A model generated the notes under the pieces. The model ran no database searches and was not told where the DNA came from. It worked only from the letters and a program-made list of their open reading frames with translations. Shown in pieces: positions 24,851-34,706 of a stretch of DNA of 64,000 nt. Both the position numbers and the translations under genes were made by a program. Within the stretch, counting starts at the first letter, position 1. Each line of letters starts with the position of its first letter. Source of the DNA: CAXNKH01 sp049296795. Its GTDB lineage: Bacteria; Pseudomonadota; Gammaproteobacteria; Burkholderiales; Burkholderiaceae_C. The stretch is taken from positions 1-64,000 of the forward strand of contig JBAQTC010000048.1 of the NCBI GenBank assembly GCA_049296795.1, given 5' to 3'.

Positions 24851-25144
24851 TCAAGTCGCTGCCTTTCCGCAATGAGCACAGAACTTCGCCCACGCTTGCA
24901 GGGTCGTTCCGCATTGCGTGCACGCAGAAGGAACCAACGTAGTTCCGCACTGCTGGCAGAAACGAGCCCCTAGCGCGTTCAGCGCCTTGCAGTTCGGGCA
25001 TGCAACGCCGGCGTTGCCTCCTCCGCTGGTTGGAGGTCCGCCGCTTCCGTACCCACCGCCATAGCCGTGGCGATCACCGTGATGCGCCCCACCATGGTGG
25101 CCGCCACCCTGATGACCACCGAAAAGTCTGTCAAAAATACTCAT
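24851..25144 (-). CDS. His/Gly-rich double zinc-ribbon protein
   Basis: The 97-residue protein has a His/Gly-rich N-terminus (about residues 9-36, GGHHGGAHHGDRHGYGGG) followed by two zinc-ribbon modules, CPNCKALN-FCQQCG and CTQCG-FCAHCG, each with four cysteines. It could bind Zn(II) both by histidines and by ribbons; an enzymatic activity is not suggested. AGAGGAAAG precedes the ATG. It is next to the czc cluster on the same strand, suggesting a zinc-handling role. The function is unknown. Confidence 0.7.
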   Translation of the reverse strand: MSIFDRLFGGHQGGGHHGGAHHGDRHGYGGGYGSGGPPTSGGGNAGVACPNCKALNALGARFCQQCGTTLVPSACTQCGTTLQAWAKFCAHCGKAAT

Positions 25145-25279
25145 TTATCTTTCCTCTTTCAAGAACGCCTTACAAGGCCGCTAAGGCCAACCAACGGATC
25201 TCATCACAATTTTTCGAAACATTCGCACTCGCTAGGGCAATGCAAAGAAGTGCCAAGAAGGTCGTTCTCCGCCCTTACG

Positions 25280-25663
25280 TCACTTCAGAACAAATCGTGC
25301 CGTCGCTGCCTTGCTTGCAAGATTCACCTGCGCGACAACCTTCGTACCGGGCGCGACTTTAAAACTGCCTTTTGCTTCAAGCTTGTCACCCGATGGTTTC
25401 AAATCAATCTCTTGCTTGTCGCTACCTGAGAGCAAAGTGATTTTTGCTGTTGCCCTGCTGACATCAACTGGTTTCCCGTGATCTCGCACGTACAACTGAA
25501 GCACATCGGGCTTGGCCACGAGCTCGTAGTCCATATCCTTGATTTCCGTGACCAAACCTCCATGGAGAGGCTTGTCTCCATGACCATGGTCATGTTTGTC
25601 CGCAGCAAATACGACGCCTGATGCCATCAACATCAAAGCGAAGGTGGTCGAAATCAGTTTCAT
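25280..25663 (-). CDS. Small periplasmic His-containing protein resembling the CzcB N-terminal domain
   Basis: A 127-residue exported protein with a signal peptide (to AFAAD-type site, about residue 20), a HDHGHGDKPLHGG segment and a small beta domain (LQLYVRDHGKPVDVSRATAKI). The order His-rich, HGG, then strand with GKP and A-KIT resembles the N-terminal region of the CzcB at 28924 (GPHGG, LYDKGKPLPTSAAKV). The ATG at 25663 follows AAAGGA by 6 bases; an upstream TTG is a poorer start. It follows czcA, so it may be a free metal-binding form of that domain. Confidence 0.65.
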   Translation of the reverse strand: MKLISTTFALMLMASGVVFAADKHDHGHGDKPLHGGLVTEIKDMDYELVAKPDVLQLYVRDHGKPVDVSRATAKITLLSGSDKQEIDLKPSGDKLEAKGSFKVAPGTKVVAQVNLASKAATARFVLK

Positions 25664-25712
25664 GAGTTTTCCTTTCAAAAGTACAGGTTAAGAATCAGAT
25701 CTAAAGACTGGC

Positions 25713-28700
25713 TTATGAATTCTGCGAAGCAGCCGCAGCCTGCGGATGCACCGGTTCGGCAGTGACGTCCTCCAATTCCTCGTCCGGACGATGGGCCAGC
25801 CGATACAGAATCGGAAGCACGAGCAGCGTCAGCAATGTGGAGGACAGGATGCCGCCAATCACCACGGTGGCCAAAGGACGCTGTACCTCCGCGCCGGTTC
25901 CCGTGGCGATTGCCATTGGAATGAAGCCCAACGATGCCACCAAGGCTGTCATCAATACAGGGCGCAAACGAGTCAACGCTCCCTCACGGATGGCTGCGTC
26001 CAATTGGGCTCCCTCTTCTCGCAAGCTGCGGATGTAAGAAATCATCACGAGGCCATTGAGCACTGCAACACCTGACAGGGCGATAAAACCCACTGCGGCG
26101 GAAATCGACATTGGAATGTCACGCAGCCACAGCGCCAAAATGCCGCCGGTCAACGCAAATGGAATGCCGGTAAATACCAGCAGGCCATCCTTGACGTTGC
26201 CGAACATTGCAAACAGCAACACGAAGACCAGGAGCAACGACACAGGGACGACGATTTGCAATCGCTGTGTCGCGGACTGCAGGTTTTCAAATGTGCCACC
26301 CCAGCTCGTCCAGTAGCCTGCGGGAATCTTGACCTGCGCCAAAGCAGCTTCCGCGTCGGCCACAAAGGAACCGACATCACGGCCACGCACGTTTGCACTC
26401 ACCACAATGCGACGCTTGCCGTTCTCGCGGCTAACCTGATTAGGCCCCGGTGCCAGCTCGAAGCTAGCCACTTCGGCCAGTTGGATGAAATTGGTTCGTC
26501 CTTCGACGCCGCCCGAACCGCGTGGCAAAGGAATCGGCAAACGTTTCATGCTCTCAAGGTCGTTGCGCAAGGACTCTGGCAAACGAACAAGGATGTCGAA
26601 TCGACGGTCACCTTCAAACAACGTACCGGCCTCACGCCCCCCGATGGCCGTGGCCACTGCATCCTGAATATCAGCCACGTTTAGCCCGTAGCGCGCGGAC
26701 TTCTGACGATCAATGTTGACTGTGAGCATCGGTAATCCGGTCGTCTGCTCCACCTTGACTTCTGACGCACCAGGGATTTTTTGCAACTTGGACGAAACCT
26801 CTTCGGCTGTCTTGTTCAAGACGTCCATGTCGTCCCCGAAGATCTTCACCGCCACGTCGCTTCTCACCCCCGAGATGAGTTCGTTGAATCGAAGTTGGAT
26901 CGGCTGGGAGAACTCGTAGTTGTTACCCGGTATCTTGCCCACGACCTCCTGCACGGCGGCCAGCAACTCGTCACGAGACTTCCGCGGCTCGGGCCACTCA
27001 GACATTGGCTTGAGCATGATGTAGCCATCAGAAATGTTCGGCGGCATGGGGTCGGAGGCAATTTCCGCCGTTCCAGTGCGCGCAAAGACACGGTCGATCT
27101 CTGGAAATTTGGCTTTCAGCGTTGCTTCCAGTTGCTGCTGCATCGCCACCGATTGCGACAAACTGGTGCCAGGAATGCGCAAGGCCTGAATAGCGAAGTC
27201 TCCTTCGTTCAAGCTGGGCACGAACTCACTGCCCATGCGCGTTGCGATCAAACCGCACAACACCACTGCCACGGCTGCGGCAGCCAACACAACAGCCTTG
27301 GCTGCCATCACGCGATCTAGCAAGGGACCGTACCAGCGCTTGGCTTGCACCATCAAGAAGTTTTCCTTTTCGCTGACACGGTTGCCAATGAACAGTGCGA
27401 CCGCAGCCGGAATGAAGGTCACCGACAAAATCATGGCTCCCACAAGCGCCGCCACCACCGTGAACGCCATCGGATGAAACATCTTCCCTTCGACGCCGGT
27501 CAGGGCAAAGATGGGCAAGTACACCACCATGATGATCAACTGCCCAAATAGCAGCGGGCGACGTGATTCCTTGGATGCAAGGAAAACCTCGTGAAAACGT
27601 TCCGCCCGAGTCAATGGCCTGCCGTAGTGAGCTTGCGCATGGGCAAGACGGCGAACACAGTTTTCGACGATCACCACCGCACCATCAATGATGATGCCGA
27701 AGTCCAGTGCGCCGAGGCTCATTAAATTAGCGCTGACCTTGTAGCTCACCATTCCTGTGAAGGTGAACAGCATCGATAAGGGAATCACGGTGGCCGTGAT
27801 GATGGCGGCGCGGATGTTGCCGAGGAACAAGAACAGGATCACGATCACCAGGATCGCGCCTTCTAACAAGTTCTTTTTGACCGTGTTGATGGCCTTATCC
27901 ACCAGGACGGTGCGGTCGTAGACGGTCACCGCATGTACACCCTCGGGCAGGCTGCGGTTGACCTCGATCATCTTCTTGTCGACGGCTGTTGATACCGTTC
28001 GGCTGTTTTGACCGATGAGCATGAAGACGGTGCCCAGCACCACTTCACGGCCGTTGTCAGTAGCAGCACCGGTGCGAAGTTCACGTCCGATGCCGACCTC
28101 GGCAACATCACGCACCCGAATCGGCACGCCACCCGCACTGCTGAGGATGACATTGCCGATGTCCTCAAGTGTCTTAACCTGCCCGGGGGCTCGAATTAGG
28201 TACTGCTCACCTCGCTTTTCGATATAACCTGCGCCCACGTTGCCGTTGTTGCGATCCAGAGCCGTCACAATGTCCTGCAGGGTGACGCCCAACGAGGCCA
28301 GTCGCTCGGGTATCGGTGAGATTTGGTATTCCTTTGCAAAACCACCAATCGAATTGATTTCCGTCACGCCGGGCACATTGCGCAACTGTGGCTTGATGAT
28401 CCAGTCTTGAATCTCGCGCAGATCGGTGGCCGTGTAGGGCTGGCCATCAGGTTTTTTCGCACCATCCTTGGCCTCGACTGTCCAGAGGTAAATCTCACCC
28501 AAGCCTGTCGATATGGGCCCCATCGCAGGAGTGATTCCGGGAGGCAGTTTGTCGCGGGCCTCCTGGATGCGTTCATTGACCAACTGGCGCGCGAAGTAGA
28601 TGTCGGTGCCGTCCTTGAAGATCACAGTCACTTGCGACAGCCCGTAGCGAGACAAGGAACGGGTCTGCTCCAGATTGGGAAGACCCGCCATCACGGTTTC

Positions 28701-28907
28701 AATCGGGTAAGTCACCCGCTGCTCGGTTTCCAGAGGGGAATATCCCGGCGCTTGGGTGTTAATCTGCACTTGGACATTGGTGATGTCCGGGACGGCATCG
28801 ATAGGTAACTTTTGGTAGTTGAACACGCCGATGGCAGCCATACCAAAGACCGCCAGCAACACCAACCATCGGTGCTCAATGGCTGCGCGAATAAGTTTTT
28901 CAAACAT
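25713..28907 (-). CDS. czcA: CzcA-type Zn/Co/Cd RND efflux pump (HME1)
   Basis: A 1064-residue RND pump of the inner membrane. The helix-4 motif DFGIIIDGAVVIVEN has the two Asp and the Glu that carry protons in CzcA. The N-terminal MFEKLIRAAIEHRW is typical and favours the start at 28907 (GGAG 9 bases upstream); a longer frame would overlap czcB. The C-terminus ends in a short polar tail. With CzcB and CzcC it moves divalent cations to the outside. Confidence 0.9.
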   Translation of the reverse strand: MFEKLIRAAIEHRWLVLLAVFGMAAIGVFNYQKLPIDAVPDITNVQVQINTQAPGYSPLETEQRVTYPIETVMAGLPNLEQTRSLSRYGLSQVTVIFKDGTDIYFARQLVNERIQEARDKLPPGITPAMGPISTGLGEIYLWTVEAKDGAKKPDGQPYTATDLREIQDWIIKPQLRNVPGVTEINSIGGFAKEYQISPIPERLASLGVTLQDIVTALDRNNGNVGAGYIEKRGEQYLIRAPGQVKTLEDIGNVILSSAGGVPIRVRDVAEVGIGRELRTGAATDNGREVVLGTVFMLIGQNSRTVSTAVDKKMIEVNRSLPEGVHAVTVYDRTVLVDKAINTVKKNLLEGAILVIVILFLFLGNIRAAIITATVIPLSMLFTFTGMVSYKVSANLMSLGALDFGIIIDGAVVIVENCVRRLAHAQAHYGRPLTRAERFHEVFLASKESRRPLLFGQLIIMVVYLPIFALTGVEGKMFHPMAFTVVAALVGAMILSVTFIPAAVALFIGNRVSEKENFLMVQAKRWYGPLLDRVMAAKAVVLAAAAVAVVLCGLIATRMGSEFVPSLNEGDFAIQALRIPGTSLSQSVAMQQQLEATLKAKFPEIDRVFARTGTAEIASDPMPPNISDGYIMLKPMSEWPEPRKSRDELLAAVQEVVGKIPGNNYEFSQPIQLRFNELISGVRSDVAVKIFGDDMDVLNKTAEEVSSKLQKIPGASEVKVEQTTGLPMLTVNIDRQKSARYGLNVADIQDAVATAIGGREAGTLFEGDRRFDILVRLPESLRNDLESMKRLPIPLPRGSGGVEGRTNFIQLAEVASFELAPGPNQVSRENGKRRIVVSANVRGRDVGSFVADAEAALAQVKIPAGYWTSWGGTFENLQSATQRLQIVVPVSLLLVFVLLFAMFGNVKDGLLVFTGIPFALTGGILALWLRDIPMSISAAVGFIALSGVAVLNGLVMISYIRSLREEGAQLDAAIREGALTRLRPVLMTALVASLGFIPMAIATGTGAEVQRPLATVVIGGILSSTLLTLLVLPILYRLAHRPDEELEDVTAEPVHPQAAAASQNS

Positions 28908-28923
28908 GTATGTCGCTCCGGTA

Positions 28924-30522
28924 TCAATGGGTGTGTTCGGCAGAGGCTTTGCCAAGCTCTGACTTCACGACAAAACTGCCTGCCGACGCATAAGGTGCCC
29001 CGGCTCTGAGCCCTTGCAACACCTCGACACGCTTGCCATCACTGCGGCCCAACTGCACAGGCTGAGCGATGAATCCCCCATTCACCTTCAGGAATACGAC
29101 CGGCTTGTCGCCAACGGTCTGAATGGCATCACTGGCCACTGTCACGGGTACGTCAGCCTCTAAGGAGGTCACTTCCACGTTGACAAACAGCCCAGGACGC
29201 CAAGCACCTTTCGGGTTGGACAAGACCACTCGGGCTTTGGCCATACGGGTTTGTTCGCCAATCAGCGACCCAACAAAGGTGATAACGCCAGTAGCGCTGG
29301 CATCGAATGCAGTGGCCTTGATGGTCACTTTTTCGCCGACTCTGACCAGCGGCAAGTCCTTGGCTGGCACGTTGATTTCAGCCCAAACCTGCCCCAGATC
29401 GGAGACGGTAAACACGGCAGCATCCTCCTTGACGGCTTCGCCGAGGCTGAGATGCTTTTCAATCACTAAGCCATCGAAGGGCGCACGCAATTCAAAGCGG
29501 TTAAGCCCCCCCTTAGAAACGGTGGCTAGGCCCAAAGCGGAGAGCTTCTGTTGAGCGTTGGCCACAGCTACTTCAGCCTCGTGCAGCGCTTGCCCTGCTT
29601 GCAGGTAGTCCTGCTCTGCGGAAATCTTTTGCTCCCAGAGCCGCTTTTCACGCTCAAACGTGGTACTGGCCAAGGTCAGGCGCTTTTGCGCTGTTTGCAA
29701 CTCGCTGCGCTGCTCAGACGCAGCCGGGCTGGCAATGACGGCCAGGACCTGCCCCTTCTTGACGGCTTGTCCCAAGCTGGCCTGCACGCTCTCGACCACA
29801 CCCGCAATGCGCGGGACAACGTGCGATGTCCGGTCTTCGTTCAAGCGAATTTCCCCCGGCATTAGCAGGGCTGTCTTGATTCGTGCAGCCCCTGCTGTGT
29901 CGATGCCAATAGATGCCGCTTTAATTTGCGCATCACTGAGTTCGACTTTCCCCTCTTCTTGTTTGAGAACGAACATGAAGGGTTCGTTGGCTGTCTGGGC
30001 AACGATGTTGATCTCGAACGCGTGCGGCTCCGGCACGACCTCCCGGCTCAACAGGCTGTCTTTTTCAGTCGCGAAATTGAGTGTCTGTTTCTCTCCGGTC
30101 AAACGCGTGATGGTCGCGCTGACCTTTGCAGCGCTGGTGGGAAGAGGCTTGCCTTTGTCATACAACCAGACTCGCAAACGAGGCTCACCGCCTTCCTCAG
30201 CGAGTAACGCTTCCAGCCCGAAATCCCCCTCCTTGAACAGCTTGCCTCCATGCGGCCCCTTGGTCGGGGCCTCGTGGTGTTCGCCGTCCGCATGACCCTT
30301 GTCGTGGTCGTGTTTGTCTCCACTCTCCTTGCCGTGATGCTCACCATCACTGTGTGCCTTGGCTTCAACGTGGCTGCCGTGACCGTGGCCGTCATCTTCG
30401 GCTGTCTTGGTTGCTTTGCCGCCGAGAATGGCGCTGCCCAGTACAACGCCCGTCGCAACGATCACGGCGATGGCGATCAGATGCTTCTTGCTGACATTCA
30501 GTTTGTTGGTATCGATTTTCAT
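28924..30522 (-). CDS. czcB: CzcB-like RND adaptor, His-rich N-terminus
   Basis: The 532-residue adaptor has an N-terminal membrane helix (about 15-34), a long His/Asp-rich region (43-90, with GEHHGKESGDKHDHDKGHAD), a small beta domain (85-165) and the usual lipoyl, hairpin and barrel domains. The His-rich stretch likely binds Zn or Co in the periplasm before transfer to CzcA. Gene spacing to czcC is 2 bases and to czcA 16 bases, so the three form one operon. Confidence 0.88.
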   Translation of the reverse strand: MKIDTNKLNVSKKHLIAIAVIVATGVVLGSAILGGKATKTAEDDGHGHGSHVEAKAHSDGEHHGKESGDKHDHDKGHADGEHHEAPTKGPHGGKLFKEGDFGLEALLAEEGGEPRLRVWLYDKGKPLPTSAAKVSATITRLTGEKQTLNFATEKDSLLSREVVPEPHAFEINIVAQTANEPFMFVLKQEEGKVELSDAQIKAASIGIDTAGAARIKTALLMPGEIRLNEDRTSHVVPRIAGVVESVQASLGQAVKKGQVLAVIASPAASEQRSELQTAQKRLTLASTTFEREKRLWEQKISAEQDYLQAGQALHEAEVAVANAQQKLSALGLATVSKGGLNRFELRAPFDGLVIEKHLSLGEAVKEDAAVFTVSDLGQVWAEINVPAKDLPLVRVGEKVTIKATAFDASATGVITFVGSLIGEQTRMAKARVVLSNPKGAWRPGLFVNVEVTSLEADVPVTVASDAIQTVGDKPVVFLKVNGGFIAQPVQLGRSDGKRVEVLQGLRAGAPYASAGSFVVKSELGKASAEHTH

Positions 30523-30524
30523 GT

Positions 30525-31883
30525 TTATTCCTTATTCGCTGGCTGGGTAGCATTTGCGCCAGATTCGCCGAGCACGCGGTCAATGTCCGCAGCCGTGCGA
30601 TGCGCCTCAGCCAATGCTTTGAGGTATTGAGACTTGGCGGCAAAGTAGGTGCGCTGTGCGTCCAGCACTTCCAAGAAGTTGAACTTGCCGTTTTCAAATC
30701 CGACGGTGGCCGCGTCGTAGGCACTTTTGGCCCCAGGTAAAACATCTTGTTGCAAGACGTCGACTTCCCTACGAATGGATTCCAGCCGCTCGCGGGCTTG
30801 CAATACGTCCGTGCTGACTCGTATGTTCAAAGCTTGGAGTTCGTCCCGCGCCTTGTCTTCGCGCTTCAACGCTTCCAACAAGTTCCCCTGATTGCGATCA
30901 AACAGCGGCAAGGGGACGGAAACACCGAACAGCAGTTGATCGCGCTGCAGTTCGGTGGGGCGTTTCACCCCTAGGCTGAATGTGACGTCGGGTATCCGTT
31001 TGCTGCGCTCTACATCGACCAACGACCTGCGGCGCTCAACCTCCAGCTGCATACGGCGCAGCGTTGGCGAAGTGGACAGGCGCTGCTGGACGTTGTCGAG
31101 CGAAGGGACAGCCGGAAGCTCTTCCACGTTGCCCGACACGAGAGTAAATCGCGGTGGGTTGGCCCCTAGCAAACTGGCCAAGCGTGCCCGAGCATTGCGT
31201 TGCTCGCTCTGGGCCTGTGCCAATTCGACTCGCACACCTGCTTCGGCTACCCGTGCCTTGGTTTCTTCGACCGGCGAAACCTTGCCAGCTGCCACGCGTT
31301 TGGCAACAGCATCGGTAGCGCGTTTTGCCAGATCGACACTGGCCCCGGCCAATGCTGCGCGTTCCTGTTCCGCCAAAGTCTCGAAGAAGGCAGCGACCAC
31401 GGCGGCACGAATTTCGACGCGGCGCAAGTTCAGTTCTTCGACCGCAATGTCGCGTCCTCGCTCTGCCGTAGTGATACGGGCGGCGCGCTTGCCACCCATT
31501 TCGACGGGCAGATTGATCTGCACACTTTGTGTGCGGGTCGCTGCCCTCTGGTCTTCCAGTGAGTACGCCAATTCGGGATTGGGGCGAGCTTGCCCCTGGA
31601 TCACCTGACCTTGCGTTGCCTCGATTTCCCGCCTTGCGACAGCCAAGTCTAGATTGCTGTCCAGGGCTAAATCGATGGCCTTTTGCAGCGTCAGGATCGT
31701 TGCCGCTTCGCTCTGCAAGCCGTTTCTGACGGCTGAAGGATTGTCTTGTGCTGCTGGCAACGCCTGAGCGAAAGCTGCCCCTGCAGCGAGCGCTACGAGC
31801 AAACTCGTCGCAGCCGCAACTTTTGAGGTGCGGAGGACAGAGACTGACTTCCGTCGTTTTTGATTTTGATGACTCTTCAACAT
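30525..31883 (-). CDS. czcC: CzcC-like outer membrane efflux protein
   Basis: A 452-residue TolC-family channel protein with a long N-terminal signal (residues 1-39, ending AFAQA) and the two OEP repeats. Outer-membrane part of the Czc pump. The ATG at 31883 has GGAG 6 bases upstream. The leader between czcI and this gene (31884-32051) has a short inverted repeat (GCGATC/GATCGC, near 31928-31944) but no clear promoter. Confidence 0.87.
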   Translation of the reverse strand: MLKSHQNQKRRKSVSVLRTSKVAAATSLLVALAAGAAFAQALPAAQDNPSAVRNGLQSEAATILTLQKAIDLALDSNLDLAVARREIEATQGQVIQGQARPNPELAYSLEDQRAATRTQSVQINLPVEMGGKRAARITTAERGRDIAVEELNLRRVEIRAAVVAAFFETLAEQERAALAGASVDLAKRATDAVAKRVAAGKVSPVEETKARVAEAGVRVELAQAQSEQRNARARLASLLGANPPRFTLVSGNVEELPAVPSLDNVQQRLSTSPTLRRMQLEVERRRSLVDVERSKRIPDVTFSLGVKRPTELQRDQLLFGVSVPLPLFDRNQGNLLEALKREDKARDELQALNIRVSTDVLQARERLESIRREVDVLQQDVLPGAKSAYDAATVGFENGKFNFLEVLDAQRTYFAAKSQYLKALAEAHRTAADIDRVLGESGANATQPANKE

Positions 31884-32051
31884 CCGATTCTCCAGTGATA
31901 TTCAAATACACGAGGGAATCGGCGGAGAGCGATCCAAATGATCGCCTACGACGCCATCACATTAACCGCACGAAGTCGGCTTGACACGGTCACGCTCTAG
32001 CCGTATCCGTACATTGGGATGACGAAGGGAAAGGAACGCGCTCCCCACCGA

Positions 32052-32405
32052 TCAGGCGAGGACGTGCCACTGAGGGCGTTCGAGGCGTTCAAAAGGGGGC
32101 GACGTGAGACGAGCCCCGTACTCTGCTGTATCCAGAGACGAGTCGGCCAGCGATGCAATCGCTACTGCCCCAAGCAAGGCCGACAAACATCCTGCGTGAC
32201 AGGATGCGCAATCGGGGTCGCCACCGATGGTCTTGACTGAATCGGAAGATGCGTCTTTGCCATCCGCAGTCTTGTGCTGATGGTCATGGTGACCAAAGTG
32301 CTTGGCTGAGGTACCGGTTTCGTGTTGGCAATAGCTGGCTGCAGCCGCCCAGCTAAGCTGTAGCGGCACAAATACCAACAAAAGGATTGCCAACCATTTA
32401 CGCAT
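32052..32405 (-). CDS. czcI: CzcI-like periplasmic protein
   Basis: The 117-residue exported protein has a signal peptide (MRKWLAILLLVFVPLQ, cleavage near residue 22), histidines (HFGHHDHQH) and a cysteine motif DCASCHAGC. It matches CzcI in length, position ahead of czcC and His/Cys content. CzcI is a regulatory or metal-sensing protein of czc operons with poorly defined function. The start at 32405 fits the signal peptide although no strong ribosome binding site is seen. Confidence 0.75.
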   Translation of the reverse strand: MRKWLAILLLVFVPLQLSWAAAASYCQHETGTSAKHFGHHDHQHKTADGKDASSDSVKTIGGDPDCASCHAGCLSALLGAVAIASLADSSLDTAEYGARLTSPPFERLERPQWHVLA

Positions 32406-32413
32406 ATGATCAA

Positions 32414-32432
32414 GACTATAGCAGCTATAGAC
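32414..32432. promoter_or_regulatory. Possible MerR-type operator upstream of czcI
   Basis: CTATAGC-A-GCTATAG, a 7+7 dyad, lies directly ahead of the czcI start. It resembles the CTATAG-containing sites of CadR/ZntR/PbrR regulators, and cadR is nearby. The short distance to the start codon and lack of a clear -35 box make this tentative. Confidence 0.35.
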
Positions 32433-32450
32433 TTTCCCGTACATCTTTTT

Positions 32451-34685
32451 CTACTTGCTCGATTGCTTTCCAAGCAACCTTAGCCCATTGAGGACCACCA
32501 GCAAGCTTGCCCCCATGTCCGCAAACACCGCCATCCACATGGAGGCGTTGTCGAAGATGGCCAGCACTAAGAACACCAACTTGATGCCTAGCGCGAGACA
32601 TATGTTCTGCCACAGAACAGCGTGGGTGCGCTTCGAGAGCCGTATCGTTTCCGGCAGACGACGCAGGTCATCGTTCATGACCACAACATCTGCGGCTTCC
32701 ATCGCCGTATGGGTTCCAGCAGCACCCATGGCGAAGCCGATGTCGGCCTTAGCAAGTGCTGGTGCATCGTTGATGCCATCGCCAGTCATTGCCGTGATGC
32801 CCAGTCGCTGTTGAAGTTCGCCGATAGCCTGTAGTTTGTCTTCTGGCAGCAGGTTGCCCCGCACTTCGGCTATGCCCGCCAGAGAGCCAACGGTGCGCGC
32901 GGTCGCGATGTTATCCCCTGTCAGCATGACCGGTGTCACGCCGAGCGACTTCAGGTCGGCCACCGCTTGGGCGGAGGATGGTTTGATGGTGTCCGCCACC
33001 GCGCAGATCGCCATCACACGTTCGCTGTTAGCGAGGAGTGTGACCGTGCGACCTGCCTCCTCATGAACTGCGAGGCGGGTTTCGAGTTCAGCCGAACATT
33101 GCCCACGCTCCTCGATCCAGCGGTGGTTGGCCAGCGCGTAGGAATGATTGCCGATAACACCTTGCACTCCACGCCCTGCAACGGCTTGAAACTCTCCCAC
33201 CTCTTGATCGGCGGTTGACAGCCCCTCTGCGATGGCTTTGGAAACCGGGTGATCCGACCGGCCCGCGAGACTCTTTGCAAGCCCCTCCAGCACCCGTTGA
33301 TCAAGACCTGTGTCCACGGGCTCGAAGGCCACCAGTTTGGGCTTGCCTTCCGTGATCGTACCGGTCTTGTCCAGGGCCACAGCTTTGATCTTTCGCGCAT
33401 CCTCCAAGTAAACGCCACCTTTGATCAAAATCCCCCGCCTTGCCCCGGCTGCCAAACCGCTGACGACCGTGACAGGTGTGGAAATAACCAAGGCACAAGG
33501 GCAAGCGATGACCAACAACACCAAGGCCTTGTAGACAGCCTGCATCCAGGTCAAGTCCGTGATCCACGGCGCTAGCAACGCGACGGCGACAGCCAGGATG
33601 AAAACGGCAGGGGTGTAGATCGCGGCAAACCGATCTACAAAGCGCTGTGTCGGCGCACGGGACGACTGTGCTTGCTCGACTGCGTGGATGATGCGCGCCA
33701 GGGTGCTGTCCGAAGCGGGCGCGGTGACACGGAATTCCAAGGCTGCAGACTGGTTGATGGTGCCTGCGTACACTTCGTCGCCAGGAGCCTTGTCTATAGG
33801 CAGGCTTTCCCCAGTCACAGGGGACTGGTCGATGGCACTCTGTCCGAGCGTGACGACACCATCGAGTGGAACGCGCTCTCCTGGACGGATGCGCACTGTT
33901 GCGTCGACAACGACAGCTTTGACGCCGACGCGCGTCCAACTGCCGTCACCTTGACGCACCTCGGCTTGCTCCGGTGCCAGCGCCAGCAAGCTCTTGATGG
34001 CGTTACGCGCCCGGTCCACCGCTCGAGCCTCGATGGCCTCGGCTATGGCATACAAGGCCATCACCATGGCAGCTTCTGGCCACTGGCCTATCAAGAAGGC
34101 ACCTGTCACGGCCACAGTCATCAAGGCGTTGATGTTCAAGCGTCCTTGCCGCAGTGCGGAAAGCCCTTTACCGTAGACGGAGAAACCCGCCAGGGCGATG
34201 GCCACCGCGGCCAGCGCCATTCCAAGGGCTTTTGCTGGCCAACTATCTGGAAAAGCGAATGCCAAGCCTTCAGCCGCCACGGCCAGCCCCAATGCAGCAA
34301 TCAATTTGCCCCATGAGGCCCAAAAACCAGTTGGCGCAGCGGCAGTAGCTCCATCCGATTTGTCTTCTACTCCGAGTGGTTCCGGTTTGAAGCCCGCTTT
34401 GCGAATCGCATCCAGTGCCAACCGCAGAGCATGATCCTCGGCAGCGATGGTCAACTCGCGGTCGCCCAAGTTGAACTGCAAGCCACGAATGCCTGCCACG
34501 CCGTCCAGCGCTCGACGGATTTCTGACTCTTCGGACGCGCAGTCCATGTTCGCGATCCGGAATCTATGTGGCTCAACAGCCGTTGCTTTAGACGCCATTG
34601 GCCCGCCCACGGCAGGCGATGCAGCGCAGCCACTTCCACAACCGCAGGCAGTGTCAACTTGTTGGCGTTGGTGAGTAGGGTTCAT
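32451..34685 (-). CDS. cadA: Zn/Cd/Pb P1B-type ATPase (CadA/ZntA-like)
   Basis: A 744-residue heavy-metal ATPase. The N-terminus is Cys-rich (TACGCGSGCAAS) and is followed by an HMA-type domain with the NMDCASEESEIRR motif (about residues 46-58), the Cys/Glu form associated with Zn, Cd or Pb. Membrane helices, TGES, CPC (IACPCALVIST), DKTGTITEG and GDGINDAP are all present. It exports divalent cations into the periplasm, where the Czc pump can take them over. It is divergent from cadR with a MerR-type promoter; AAGGAG lies 6 bases before the ATG. Confidence 0.9.
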   Translation of the reverse strand: MNPTHQRQQVDTACGCGSGCAASPAVGGPMASKATAVEPHRFRIANMDCASEESEIRRALDGVAGIRGLQFNLGDRELTIAAEDHALRLALDAIRKAGFKPEPLGVEDKSDGATAAAPTGFWASWGKLIAALGLAVAAEGLAFAFPDSWPAKALGMALAAVAIALAGFSVYGKGLSALRQGRLNINALMTVAVTGAFLIGQWPEAAMVMALYAIAEAIEARAVDRARNAIKSLLALAPEQAEVRQGDGSWTRVGVKAVVVDATVRIRPGERVPLDGVVTLGQSAIDQSPVTGESLPIDKAPGDEVYAGTINQSAALEFRVTAPASDSTLARIIHAVEQAQSSRAPTQRFVDRFAAIYTPAVFILAVAVALLAPWITDLTWMQAVYKALVLLVIACPCALVISTPVTVVSGLAAGARRGILIKGGVYLEDARKIKAVALDKTGTITEGKPKLVAFEPVDTGLDQRVLEGLAKSLAGRSDHPVSKAIAEGLSTADQEVGEFQAVAGRGVQGVIGNHSYALANHRWIEERGQCSAELETRLAVHEEAGRTVTLLANSERVMAICAVADTIKPSSAQAVADLKSLGVTPVMLTGDNIATARTVGSLAGIAEVRGNLLPEDKLQAIGELQQRLGITAMTGDGINDAPALAKADIGFAMGAAGTHTAMEAADVVVMNDDLRRLPETIRLSKRTHAVLWQNICLALGIKLVFLVLAIFDNASMWMAVFADMGASLLVVLNGLRLLGKQSSK

Positions 34686-34706
34686 GATCTTCTCCTTGTT
34701 GGATGG

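Noticed and set aside
17973..31883. cusCBA and czcCBA considered as repeats of one operon
   Set aside because: The pumps differ in helix-4 motifs (GAMVDAA versus DFGIIIDGA) and the adaptors in domains, so they are separate systems for different metals.
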